Position numbers and translations under genes: made by a program. Under the pieces are notes generated by a model. That model had not been told where the DNA came from and made no database searches. It saw only the letters and a program-made list of their open reading frames with translations. Positions 32,604 through 41,174 of a stretch of 64,000 nt of DNA are shown piece after piece (within the stretch, counting starts at the first letter, position 1; every line of letters starts with the position of its first letter). The DNA comes from CAVVWJ01 sp965652025 (lineage in GTDB: Bacteria; Gemmatimonadota; Gemmatimonadetes; Gemmatimonadales; GWC2-71-9): positions 27,779 to 91,778 of the forward strand of contig CBFGTM010000006.1 in NCBI GenBank assembly GCA_965652025.1, written 5' to 3'.

Positions 32604-33868
32604 CGGACCGGATTGTGGAGCACGTCACCTGTCTGGGCTGTGGCTGTGGCTGCGATGACGTCAGCGTAACCGTGCAGGATGATCGCATCGTGGCGGCGGC
32701 TCCCCTCTGTCCCCTGGGCCAGGCCTGGCTGGTGAATGGACGGATCCCTTCCGAAGTCCTGGTCGAGGGACGCGCCGAGCGATTGGAATCGGCCATCAGC
32801 CGAGCCGCTGCGGTCCTCATCGGCGGCGGGCCGGTGCTGGTCTATCTGGCCCCCGAACTCACCTCTCAGGCCCAGCGTGCTGCTCTGGCCGTGGCCGATC
32901 TCCTGGGTGCCTCGGTGGACACCGCCACGTCCGAAACCGCTGCCCACGGACTGTTGAGCGCTCAGCGCCGGGGACGCACCAGCGCCACCCTGGGGGAGCT
33001 GCGCAACCGGGCAGACACCTACCTCTTCTGGGGAGTCGATCCCACCGAGCGCTATCCCCGCTTTCTTGCCCGATACGCGTTGGACCCGGAGGGTCGCCAT
33101 GTCCCGCAGGGGCGCCGAGGTCGCCAGGTGATCTCGGTGAGCATCGGGAGCGACCGAGGGCTGCCTGGTGCCGATCTCGAGCTGACGCTGAGCCCGGAGC
33201 ATGAGATTGCTGCGCTATCCCTCATGCGAGCGGTGGTTCTCGGTGTTGAGCTCTCCCAGCAAGACCCGATCGCGCAAATGGCGGTTGACCTGGCAGGACG
33301 GCTCGCGCGGGCGCGCTATGCCGTGTTGGTCCACGATGCGGAGGCGACGGCCGAGCCGCGCAACCCGCTGCGGGCCGAGGCCCTGCTAGCGCTGGCCGAG
33401 GCTCTCAATGAGCCCACCCGTGCCGCTCTCTGCAGCCTGCGCGCCGGTGGAAATCGGGTCGGCGCCGAGGCTGTGCTGACGTCGCAGACCGGCTACCCTC
33501 TGGCCGTGGATTATTCCCGTGGATATCCGCGATACAGCCTGGCCGAGCGGCCGGTTACGCGGCTCCGAAACGGTGGCTTCCGGGCTGCGCTGGTGGCCGG
33601 ATCGATCAGCGCTGACCAGACAACCGCGGGAGCCCTGTCGGCCGTGAGCACGGTGCTGGTGGGACCGCGAGCGAGCCAGTCGGAACTGAAAAGCGTGGTA
33701 ACCATCGACACCGGCGTTGCTGGAATCCACGAAGGGGGCACGGCCTACCGGATGGACGAAGTCCCCCTGAGGCTGCGTCCGCCACTCGAGACATCTCAGC
33801 CCACCCACCAGGTCCTGGGCTTACTCGCCTACGCTATCCGGGACGCGCGCCGCAAGGGTTCGGCATGA
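32600..33868 (+). CDS. fhcB: Formyltransferase/hydrolase complex subunit B
   Basis: FhcB is related to formylmethanofuran dehydrogenase subunit B and is part of the complex that releases formate from formyl-methylofuran. The 422-residue protein begins with a Cys cluster CLGCGCGCDDVSV (Cys 11, 14, 16, 18). Later come LGELRNRADTYLFWGVDPTERYPRF and the C-terminal HEGGTAYRMDEVPLRLRP, as in the FwdB/FhcB family. In bacterial complexes this subunit lacks redox activity. The ATG at 32600 overlaps the preceding stop (ATGA) and removes a spurious N-terminal extension. Confidence 0.92.
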   Translation: MTDRIVEHVTCLGCGCGCDDVSVTVQDDRIVAAAPLCPLGQAWLVNGRIPSEVLVEGRAERLESAISRAAAVLIGGGPVLVYLAPELTSQAQRAALAVADLLGASVDTATSETAAHGLLSAQRRGRTSATLGELRNRADTYLFWGVDPTERYPRFLARYALDPEGRHVPQGRRGRQVISVSIGSDRGLPGADLELTLSPEHEIAALSLMRAVVLGVELSQQDPIAQMAVDLAGRLARARYAVLVHDAEATAEPRNPLRAEALLALAEALNEPTRAALCSLRAGGNRVGAEAVLTSQTGYPLAVDYSRGYPRYSLAERPVTRLRNGGFRAALVAGSISADQTTAGALSAVSTVLVGPRASQSELKSVVTIDTGVAGIHEGGTAYRMDEVPLRLRPPLETSQPTHQVLGLLAYAIRDARRKGSA

Positions 33869-35502
33869 GCCCGACCACTCAGCTGCGGATTGTCGGGGGA
33901 GCCGTCCATGACCCTGCCAACCAGGTTGATGGTGAGGTGCGCGATGTCTGCATCGAAAATGGCCGCATCGTGACCAACCTGTCGGAACGTGCCCCCACGC
34001 TGGATGCGAGAGGCATGGTCGTGATGCCGGGCGGAGTGGATATCCATTCCCACTTCGCCAGCTCGAGCTGCAATCACGCCCGCAGACTGCTGCCGGAGGA
34101 GCATGCCGCCGATGTTGCGCCCGCTCCCGATCTGCTGGGGGATTGGCTGCCGCGGTCCGGCACCGGAGGAACGGTCCCCAGTACCTTCACGACTGGATAT
34201 CGGTATGCCGGACTGGGCTACACCACTGCTTTCGATGCGGCGGTTGCTCCCATCATGGCGCGCCACAGTCATGTCGAGCTGGACGACACCCCGTGCGTCG
34301 ATGGGGGCGTCTTCATTCTCATGGGCAACGACGAGTATCTGCTGCGCCAGGTTGCCGCCGGAGAACGGATCCGAGCTCGAGATTACGCCGCGTGGTTGCT
34401 GGGCTCGACCGGTGGGTACGCCATCAAGATCGTGAACCCGGGCGGAGTAGAGGCCTGGAAAGGGGGTCAGCGAAACCTGAACGGAATCGACGATGTTCTG
34501 GCCACCCACGGCGTCACCCCCCGAGCCATTCTGGAAACCCTGACCGATACCGCCAATCAGCTTCGTCTGCCTCACCCAGTCCACATTCATTGCAACAGTC
34601 TGGGTCTTCCTGGGAACTCCGAGGTCACGCTGGCCACCATGCAAGCGCTCAGTGGACGGCGCGCGCATTTCACCCACCTGCAGTTTCACAGCTATGGCGG
34701 TCCGGGCTGGAAATCGGCGGCGGCTCCGATCATGGAGTACGTCAACGCACACCCTGAAGTAAGCGTCGATGTCGGCCAGGTGATGTTTGGCTCGGCGACA
34801 ACGATTACCGCTGATGGACCGGTTGAATATCTGCTGCACAAGAGCAGCGGTCGCCGGTGGGTCAACATCGACATCGAGTTGGAGACCGGCTGTGGCATCG
34901 TCCCCTTTCTCTACAAGGACAAGGCGGCGGTTTCCGCGCTGCAGTGGGCAATCGGGCTCGAGCTGTTCCTTCTGAGTCAGGACCCGTGGCGGGTGGTCCT
35001 GTCCACTGACCATCCCAACGGCGGCTCGTTTCTTTCCTATCCGGCACTGATTCAGCTTCTGATGGATCGCGGAGCTCGGCAGGAAAGACTGAAACAGGTC
35101 AATCCCAGGCTCCTGGCTGGGTCTGCTCTGGCGGATGGACTGGACCGCGAGTACAGCCTGAACGAGATCGCCATTATCACCCGGGCCGGCCCGGCGCGGC
35201 TCCTCGGTCTCAAGCACAAGGGACATCTCGGGCCCGGGGCCGACGCCGATGTCACGGTGTATGCCCGGGACCCTGACGTAGCGCAGATGTTCGCCACGCC
35301 CAGATACGTGGTGAAGGAAGGAAGTCTCATGGTGGAGGAGGGACAGCTCCGCCGCGCTCCCGCCGCCCATCGGCTGAGAGTTCAGCCCTCCTACGACGAG
35401 CAGCTGCTGCCGGACCTGAAACGATACTTCGAGGCTTACTCCACGGTAGCCTTCGATAACTATCCGGTGGTGGACTTGCCCGATGATCCGCTGCCGCTCT
35501 AA
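33865..35502 (+). CDS. fhcA: Formyltransferase/hydrolase complex subunit A
   Basis: FhcA is the amidohydrolase subunit that hydrolyses formyl-methylofuran to formate. The 545-residue protein keeps the binuclear-metal ligands: HSH (61-63) in GGVDIHSHF, the carbamylatable Lys188 in GGYAIKIVNPGG, His240/His242 in VHIHCNS, His271/His275 in FTHLQFHSYGG, and the Asp in STDHPNGG (382). The gene overlaps fhcB by 4 nt. Length and motifs match the FwdA/FhcA family well. Confidence 0.95.
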   Translation: MSPTTQLRIVGGAVHDPANQVDGEVRDVCIENGRIVTNLSERAPTLDARGMVVMPGGVDIHSHFASSSCNHARRLLPEEHAADVAPAPDLLGDWLPRSGTGGTVPSTFTTGYRYAGLGYTTAFDAAVAPIMARHSHVELDDTPCVDGGVFILMGNDEYLLRQVAAGERIRARDYAAWLLGSTGGYAIKIVNPGGVEAWKGGQRNLNGIDDVLATHGVTPRAILETLTDTANQLRLPHPVHIHCNSLGLPGNSEVTLATMQALSGRRAHFTHLQFHSYGGPGWKSAAAPIMEYVNAHPEVSVDVGQVMFGSATTITADGPVEYLLHKSSGRRWVNIDIELETGCGIVPFLYKDKAAVSALQWAIGLELFLLSQDPWRVVLSTDHPNGGSFLSYPALIQLLMDRGARQERLKQVNPRLLAGSALADGLDREYSLNEIAIITRAGPARLLGLKHKGHLGPGADADVTVYARDPDVAQMFATPRYVVKEGSLMVEEGQLRRAPAAHRLRVQPSYDEQLLPDLKRYFEAYSTVAFDNYPVVDLPDDPLPL

Positions 35503-35505
35503 CCG

Positions 35506-36408
35506 ATGAAGATCCGCGGCGTTTTCATTGAGGATACCTTTGCCGAGGCCTTTACCATGCGGGTGGCGCGGGTCGTCGTCACCGGGCGAAGCCGCCGCTG
35601 GGTACAGGCCGCGGCGCTCAAGCTGACCGGCTTCGCGACCTCCGTCATCGGCTGCAAGGTAGAGGCGGGAATCGAGCGGGAGCTTTTGCCTGGTGAGACG
35701 CCGGACGGACGCCCCGGCGTCAGCGTGCTCCTCATGACCATGGGCAAGGATGATCTTGGCAAGCGCCTGATCGAGCGGATCGGACAGACCGTGCTCACCT
35801 GCCCCACCACGGCGTGCTACGACGGATTGCCGGAGGCACCCGACCGGGTCGGCGTTGGCTCGGCCCTGCGATTTTTCGGCGACGGGTTTCAGGCCAGCAA
35901 GGTGATCGGCGGCAAGCGCTTCTGGAGAATTCCCGTGATGGAGGGCGAGTTTCTGGTGGAGGAAAAATTCGGGATGCTGAAAGGGGTCGGCGGCGGCAAC
36001 TTTCTGATTCTCGCCCGAACCGCCGACGCCGCACTTTCGGCGGCCGAAGCGGCCGCCGATGCGATGGCTTCTCTGGAGGGAGTCATTCTACCATTTCCGG
36101 GTGGTGTCGTACGGAGTGGCAGCAAAGTAGGATCCCGGCGCAGCAAGACGATGATCGCGAGCACCAACGACGCCTTCTGCCCCACCCTGCGCGCCGTCAC
36201 CCGGAGTGCCCTCCCGGAAGACGTGAACTCGGTGCTCGAGATCGTGATCAACGGCACCAAGGCAGCAGCCATCTCCAAGGCCATGCAGTCCGGGATCGAC
36301 GCCGCCTGCCGCGCCGGCGTGGTTGCGATCAGCGCGGGCAACTATGGTGGAAAGCTCGGTCCCCATCACTTTCATCTTCGGCAGATCATGTCCGGGCGGA
36401 ACACGTGA
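35506..36408 (+). CDS. fhcD: Formylmethanofuran:H4MPT formyltransferase
   Basis: FhcD (Ftr) transfers the formyl group from H4MPT to methylofuran. The 300-residue protein shows the family start IRGVFIEDTFAEAF, CPTTACYDGLP, FGDGFQASKVIGGKRFWRIPVMEGEFLVEE and the end GGKLGPHHFHLRQIM. It begins 3 nt after fhcA and overlaps fhcC by 4 nt (GTGA), so stoichiometric expression of the Fhc complex is likely. Confidence 0.95.
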   Translation: MKIRGVFIEDTFAEAFTMRVARVVVTGRSRRWVQAAALKLTGFATSVIGCKVEAGIERELLPGETPDGRPGVSVLLMTMGKDDLGKRLIERIGQTVLTCPTTACYDGLPEAPDRVGVGSALRFFGDGFQASKVIGGKRFWRIPVMEGEFLVEEKFGMLKGVGGGNFLILARTADAALSAAEAAADAMASLEGVILPFPGGVVRSGSKVGSRRSKTMIASTNDAFCPTLRAVTRSALPEDVNSVLEIVINGTKAAAISKAMQSGIDAACRAGVVAISAGNYGGKLGPHHFHLRQIMSGRNT

Positions 36409-37169
36409 ACGACGGCCTTACCGCCCGGCTCAAGTCGCCGCTCAGCACACCGGCCGACTTTGCGGAGGTGCTTCCGCCCGGCTGGCCTCAACTCGCAGCC
36501 AGAGATTTGGCTGAGCAGCCGGTCTACCTGGCCGAGGAAAGGGTTTCCCTGGGAGACCTGTTTGAGATTCGGGGCACGCCGGCCGGGCGCATTCGGTTCG
36601 AGGGTGACTTGAGCGCGACCGTCCAGTTCGCCGCCGGCCTCACCGAAGGCGAAGTCACGGTCGATGGGGATGTCGGGTCCCAAGCCGGCTCAGGCATGTC
36701 GGGAGGTGCCCTGGTGATCGAGGGAAATGCAGGCCCACGAGCCGGCGCGGCACCCCCGGGCTTCAAGCGGGGGATGAGCGGCGGAGAGCTGATCGTGCGC
36801 GGATCTGCCGGAGTCGAGGCCGGGGCCAGCATGCGCCGGGGCCTGCTCGCTATCGGCCGCGCGGCGGGGGAACGCACCGGACTGGGGATGATCGCTGGCA
36901 CTGTGGTCGTGTTTGGCGCGTCCGGCGCTGATACTGGGCTCTGGTCCAAGCGGGGCAGCGTGGTAGCCCTGGGTCGGATAACGCCTCCCGTGACCTACCA
37001 GTACGCGTGTACTTACCAGCCGCCCCACCTGCGCCTGCAGCTCGGCAGGTTGAAAGTACGCTATGGACTTCCAGTTCAACGCCGGCACCTCACCGGACAG
37101 TATCGCCGCTACAGCGGCGATCTGGCGGAGCTGGCCAAAGGGGAGATTCTGGAATGGGCAGCCAAGTAA
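36405..37169 (+). CDS. fhcC: Formyltransferase/hydrolase complex subunit C
   Basis: FhcC is the structural beta-helix subunit, related to FwdC and the glutamate-synthase GXGXG domain. The 254-residue protein shows the repeated Gly pattern: GEVTVDGDVGSQAGSGMSGG, LVIEGNAGPRAG, GGELIVRGSAGVEAGASMRRG and GMIAGTVVVFGASG. The GTG at 36405 overlaps the fhcD stop. Its own 3' end overlaps mch by 16 nt. Confidence 0.92.
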   Translation: MNDGLTARLKSPLSTPADFAEVLPPGWPQLAARDLAEQPVYLAEERVSLGDLFEIRGTPAGRIRFEGDLSATVQFAAGLTEGEVTVDGDVGSQAGSGMSGGALVIEGNAGPRAGAAPPGFKRGMSGGELIVRGSAGVEAGASMRRGLLAIGRAAGERTGLGMIAGTVVVFGASGADTGLWSKRGSVVALGRITPPVTYQYACTYQPPHLRLQLGRLKVRYGLPVQRRHLTGQYRRYSGDLAELAKGEILEWAAK

Positions 37170-38146
37170 CAGCGCCCCGGATGCACGCGACACCGCTTCA
37201 CATGAATGAGGCGGCGAGCGAGATCGCGGAGTGGATGGCCGATCAGGCCGAGAGACTCCGTATTAGATCGTACCGGCTGGCCGGCGGGACACGCGTCATC
37301 GACGCCGGCATCGAGGTTGACGGAGGCTTCGACGCCGGGCTGGCGCTGGCGAGGATCTGCATGGGAGGGCTGGGGAACATCTCGGTTACGCCGCTGCAGA
37401 TCGGCGGCCGGGCCCACCCCGGGGTGACAGTGTGGACCGACCATCCGGCGGTGTCGTGCATGGCATCCCAATACGCCGGTTGGGCCATCTCGGTGGGAAA
37501 GTTCTTCGCCATGGGGTCGGGGCCACTTCGGGCTCACGCCCGAGTGGAAGGGGAGCTGTTCGAGAAGCTGGGGTACGAGGAGCGGACTGATGAAGGCGTG
37601 CTGGTCCTGGAGACTCGCGCGCTGCCCACGGATGAAGTGGCCGGCTGGGTGGCGGAGAAGGCTCGGCTCCAGCCGGCGCAGCTCACCTTTGTCGTTGCAC
37701 CCACCGCCAGCCTGGCCGGCGGGGTCCAGATCTCGGCTCGAATAGTCGAAACCGGCCTCCATAAGATGGAAACCCTCGGGTTCGATGTGCGCCGGGTTGT
37801 GAGCGCGTTGGGAACCGCTCCCCTTCCTCCGGTGGCCAAGAATGATCTGCGAGCGATCGGCCGCACCAACGACTGCATTCTCTACGGCGGTCAGGCGTGG
37901 TTTACGGTGCGAGCGGGCGACGACGAGCTGGCGAAGCTGGCGGAACAGGTTCCCGCCTCGGCATCACGGGACTACGGCACGCCGTTCTACGAAATCTTTC
38001 AGCGCTACGAGGGGGACTTTTACAAGATCGATCCCCTCCTGTTCAGCCCGGCCGAAGTGTGGCTGACCAGTACGGAGACCGGACATACGTTCTCCGCCGG
38101 CCGGCTGAATGCCCCAGTGCTGGAATCCTCACTCTACAACCGTTAG
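37154..38146 (+). CDS. mch: Methenyl-H4MPT cyclohydrolase
   Basis: Mch converts methenyl-H4MPT to 5-formyl-H4MPT. Family cues are RLAGGTRVIDAGIEVDGGFDAGL, ARICMGGLGNISV, AGWAISVGKFFAMGSGPLRA and GRTNDCILYGGQAWFTV. The end is GHTFSAGRLNAPVLESSL. The ATG at 37154 is preferred because GGGGAG lies 8 nt upstream within fhcC; an ATG at 37181 has no such site. The length of 330 residues is close to the family norm. Confidence 0.95.
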   Translation: MGSQVTAPRMHATPLHMNEAASEIAEWMADQAERLRIRSYRLAGGTRVIDAGIEVDGGFDAGLALARICMGGLGNISVTPLQIGGRAHPGVTVWTDHPAVSCMASQYAGWAISVGKFFAMGSGPLRAHARVEGELFEKLGYEERTDEGVLVLETRALPTDEVAGWVAEKARLQPAQLTFVVAPTASLAGGVQISARIVETGLHKMETLGFDVRRVVSALGTAPLPPVAKNDLRAIGRTNDCILYGGQAWFTVRAGDDELAKLAEQVPASASRDYGTPFYEIFQRYEGDFYKIDPLLFSPAEVWLTSTETGHTFSAGRLNAPVLESSLYNR

Positions 38147-38159
38147 CCAGGAGAGACCC

Positions 38160-38951
38160 ATGCGAGGCGTTCCCAGTTGGATGTTGCTCCCCGCCATCCT
38201 GGTCACTGCCTGCGGCAAGACCGGAGATCGGCCGGCCAATGCACCCGGCGCGGACATGGCGGGCGATACCACTGCAGCAGCTCCCTCCAGGGAAGCAGCG
38301 ATCGTGACGGTCCTCTACAATACGCCCAAGGACACGGCCGCCTTCGAGCGATACTACCGGACCACTCACATACCACTGGTCAAGGCGAACCAGGAGGAAA
38401 TCGGATTCACCCGGGCCGACCTGACCCGGTTCGAGTCGACCGCGGATGGCAAGAAGCCCACCTTCTATCGCCAGGCTGAGCTGTACTTCGACTCCATGGG
38501 CGATCTCGAGAAGGGAATCGCCACCCCAGGCTTCAAGAAGGTGGCTGGGGACCTCGGCAACTTCGCCACCGGCGGCTTTACCGGCATGATCGCCAAGACC
38601 ACCAATACCCATGAGACTGGCTCGTCCGAGGAACCGGCCGCCATTGTCACAGTGATCTACAAGGCACCGAAGGACACTGCGGCGTTTGAGAAGTACTACG
38701 CCGACACCCACCTGCCGCTGGTCACAGCCAATAAGCAGGAGATCGGGTTCGAGCGCGCGGAGCTGACCAGGTTCGATTCCAATCTGGACGGATCCCGTCC
38801 GGAGCGTTATCGCCAGGCCGAGCTGTATTTCCCCTCCATGGATGCGCTGAAGAAAGGCGTCGCCACGGCTGGGTTCCAGAAGGTAACCGGCGACCTTCCC
38901 AACTTTGCCACCGGCGGTCTGGACGCACTTGTAGGAGTGGAGACCAAGTAG
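38160..38951 (+). CDS. Lipoprotein with two tandem EthD-like domains
   Basis: The 263-residue protein has a signal peptide with VTACGK lipobox, a Thr/Ala linker, then two near-identical EthD-type ferredoxin-like domains (about residues 47-145 and 162-258). Both carry PKDTAAFE, a YY...TH-PLV helix, a QAELYF strand and an NFATGG end. The repeats are similar enough to suggest a recent duplication. EthD-like proteins are small dimeric alpha-beta barrels, some with enzymatic or haem roles. An exported one inside a cytoplasmic cofactor operon is unexpected. Confidence 0.8.
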   Translation: MRGVPSWMLLPAILVTACGKTGDRPANAPGADMAGDTTAAAPSREAAIVTVLYNTPKDTAAFERYYRTTHIPLVKANQEEIGFTRADLTRFESTADGKKPTFYRQAELYFDSMGDLEKGIATPGFKKVAGDLGNFATGGFTGMIAKTTNTHETGSSEEPAAIVTVIYKAPKDTAAFEKYYADTHLPLVTANKQEIGFERAELTRFDSNLDGSRPERYRQAELYFPSMDALKKGVATAGFQKVTGDLPNFATGGLDALVGVETK

Positions 38952-39815
38952 GTGCGGCTGGCTGTCCTGGCTGCCCGCACCGGCTGGCACACCGAGCAGT
39001 TGGAGCGGGCGGCGTCGGCTCGAGGCTATACTGCCACCATTCTGCCTTACGAGGATCTGGTGGCCAGCATCGGCTCGGCCCCAGGTCTCAGGAGCCGGAC
39101 CACCGAGCTCGACGAGATGGATCTGGTGCTGGCCCGCATTATCCCCTCGGGCTCGCTGGAGCAGATCGTGTTTCGGGTCGATGCGCTGCATCGGCTGGAG
39201 GACCGCGGCACCCGAGTGGTGAATTCACCCCGGGCGATCGAGCGAACGGTGGACAAGTTCTGGACCTCGGCGCTCCTGGAGCAATGCGGCATCCCCACCC
39301 CCGCAACCGTCGTTTGCGAAAACCCGGAGGCTGCATCCGCGGCCGTCCGCCAGATGGGGGACGTCATTGTAAAGCCGCTGTTCGGTTCCATGGGACTGGG
39401 TATGGTTCGGGTGTGCGATGAAGAGATGGCCTACCGGGTGTTCCGCACCATCGAGCAGATCAGGGGCGTGTATTACCTGCAACAAACCATAGACCACGAC
39501 GGCGCAGACCTTCGGGCCTTTGTCATCGGCAGCCGAGTCCTCGGCGCCATTCAGCGCCGCTCTCCCGGGTGGCGCACCAATCTCGCCCGAGGCGGAACGG
39601 CAGAGCCGGTCGCGCTCGAGGCCGATCAGGTCACTCTGGCGGTACGGGCTGCCGCCGCGGTTGGAGCGGAATATGCCGGCGTGGACCTCCTCCCGGCCCG
39701 GGACGGAAGAACCTACGTCCTGGAGGTAAATGGGATCCCGGGTTGGAAGGGCCTGCAGCAGGCTACCGGGATCGACGTGGCCGGAGCGCTGCTCGACTAC
39801 CTCGCATCCCGTTGA
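38952..39815 (+). CDS. RimK-like ATP-grasp ligase (Orf5 / MptN-like)
   Basis: The 287-residue ATP-grasp protein resembles RimK-type alpha-L-glutamate ligases. It has NSPRAIERTVDKFWTSALLEQCGIPTP, VIVKPLFGSMGLGMVRV in the ATP site, HDGADLRAFVIGSRVLGAIQRR, and metal ligands in YVLEVNGIPGWKG. Archaeal MptN adds glutamate to H4MPT; the Orf5 homologue is conserved in bacterial H4MPT clusters. The substrate here is inferred from context. The GTG start directly follows the EthD gene stop. Confidence 0.85.
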   Translation: MRLAVLAARTGWHTEQLERAASARGYTATILPYEDLVASIGSAPGLRSRTTELDEMDLVLARIIPSGSLEQIVFRVDALHRLEDRGTRVVNSPRAIERTVDKFWTSALLEQCGIPTPATVVCENPEAASAAVRQMGDVIVKPLFGSMGLGMVRVCDEEMAYRVFRTIEQIRGVYYLQQTIDHDGADLRAFVIGSRVLGAIQRRSPGWRTNLARGGTAEPVALEADQVTLAVRAAAAVGAEYAGVDLLPARDGRTYVLEVNGIPGWKGLQQATGIDVAGALLDYLASR

Positions 39816-40660
39816 CCACACCGGCGCAGGTTGCCGCCGCAGGCCAGCTCGCCTGCCTGCTCGAGGTGAGTGCGCCCAAACCAGGCAACGTGTCGCCCGA
39901 GCGGCACTTTCACGACACCCGCTACGAAGACTTTCTAGCCAGCGCCGTAGCCATCGGTCCGGCGCTGGCACAGGCGCACGTCCAGCCGCTAGGGGCCACC
40001 ATTCGGCAGGCAGTCGAGGACACGCTCCGGTGGACCAGATCCAACACCAATCTCGGCATCGTGCTCCTGCTGGCTCCGCTGGCCCGGGCTGCCTTGCGGA
40101 ACGGGGAGAATCTGAGAGCAGAGCTGCACCAGGTGCTGAACGAGACCACCGTGGCCGACGCGAATGAAGTCTACGCGGCCATCCGGCGAGCCAGGCCGGG
40201 AGGACTGGGACAGTCCGCCAGGGAGGACGTTGCCGGAGCACCGTCGGTGACTCTGCGGGAGGCGATGGGGCTGGCGGCGGAGCGCGATGCCGTCGCCCGC
40301 GAGTATGTGACTGATTTCGCGCTGACGTTCGAGACCGGGGTGCCTGCGCTGCTGCAGGCTCGGCGCGAGGGCCTGGCCTGGACCGACGCGGTTGTGGAGA
40401 CCTATCTGACTCTGCTGGAGACCGGGCCGGACACCCATATCTCCCGCAAGCTCGGCTCTCAGGAAGCAGCGACGATCTCTCGACGCGCCGCCGAGGTCCG
40501 ACGCGCCGGCGGGACACGCACGCCGGGGGGAAGAACGGCACTGGTGGAGCTTGACCGCGAGCTGCGCGATCCGCGCAACCGGCGCAACCCGGGCAGCACC
40601 GCAGATCTCACCTGCGCCGCGCTTTTCGTCGTTATACTTGAAGGTGGCTGGGATCGCTAG
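39812..40660 (+). CDS. CitG-like protein of the H4MPT cluster (Orf7-like)
   Basis: The 282-residue protein belongs to the triphosphoribosyl-dephospho-CoA synthase family: LEVSAPKPGNVSPERHFHDTRYEDFLASA near the start, TNTNLG-type SNTNLGIVLLLAPLA, and GQSAREDVAGAP. In H4MPT-containing bacteria the homologue (Orf7) is thought to serve cofactor synthesis. A transfer to or from a phosphoribosyl-containing intermediate would fit, but this is inference. The TTG start overlaps the ligase stop by 4 nt. Confidence 0.85.
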   Translation: MTTPAQVAAAGQLACLLEVSAPKPGNVSPERHFHDTRYEDFLASAVAIGPALAQAHVQPLGATIRQAVEDTLRWTRSNTNLGIVLLLAPLARAALRNGENLRAELHQVLNETTVADANEVYAAIRRARPGGLGQSAREDVAGAPSVTLREAMGLAAERDAVAREYVTDFALTFETGVPALLQARREGLAWTDAVVETYLTLLETGPDTHISRKLGSQEAATISRRAAEVRRAGGTRTPGGRTALVELDRELRDPRNRRNPGSTADLTCAALFVVILEGGWDR

Positions 40661-40670
40661 GAGAACCGCC

Positions 40671-41174
40671 GTGCAAAGCAACTTCAGAGTCCAGGTCAGC
40701 AAGGATTACCTGGTCTTTGCCTCCGCCCATTTCATCACTTTCAAAGGCCATCAGTGCGAGGCGCTTCACGGGCACAATTACCGTGTGGGCGTGGCCGTCG
40801 AGGGGGCGGTCGACAACGAGTGCCTATTCGTACTGGACTTTAGCGTGCTGAAGCAGATCACCCGTCAGCTGGTGGACATCATTGACCACAAGGTCCTGCT
40901 GCCGACCTTGAATCCCAAGCTGAGCTATCGGGAGGAAGGCGACCGCGTCGCGGTGGACTACTTCGGGCAGCCGACCTATGTCTTTCCCAAACGCGACTGC
41001 GCCCTGCTTCCCATTCCCAACAGCACAGCGGAGATGCTGGCCCAGTATTTGGGCAACCAGGTGCGGCAGGAGTTGAGCTCACGCGGGTACCGTCACCTGA
41101 CCCGTCTGGAGCTCGAAGTAGAGGAGAACTACGGCCAGTCGGCTACATACCGTGAGTCGCTGGTTCCCGACTGA
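40671..41174 (+). CDS. 6-pyruvoyl-tetrahydropterin synthase family protein
   Basis: The 167-residue T-fold enzyme has zinc ligands in ASAHF and LHGHNYRVGV, and the acidic/aromatic LDFSVLKQITRQLVDIIDHKVLLPTLNP segment. A Cys-Glu pair immediately precedes x2-HGH (CEALHGH). Classical QueD has the Cys, PTPS-III has a Glu; the pair resembles the dual-function type able to make 6-hydroxymethyl-dihydropterin. It could therefore supply the pterin for H4MPT. The GTG start has AGGAG at 7 nt. Confidence 0.85.
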   Translation: MQSNFRVQVSKDYLVFASAHFITFKGHQCEALHGHNYRVGVAVEGAVDNECLFVLDFSVLKQITRQLVDIIDHKVLLPTLNPKLSYREEGDRVAVDYFGQPTYVFPKRDCALLPIPNSTAEMLAQYLGNQVRQELSSRGYRHLTRLELEVEENYGQSATYRESLVPD

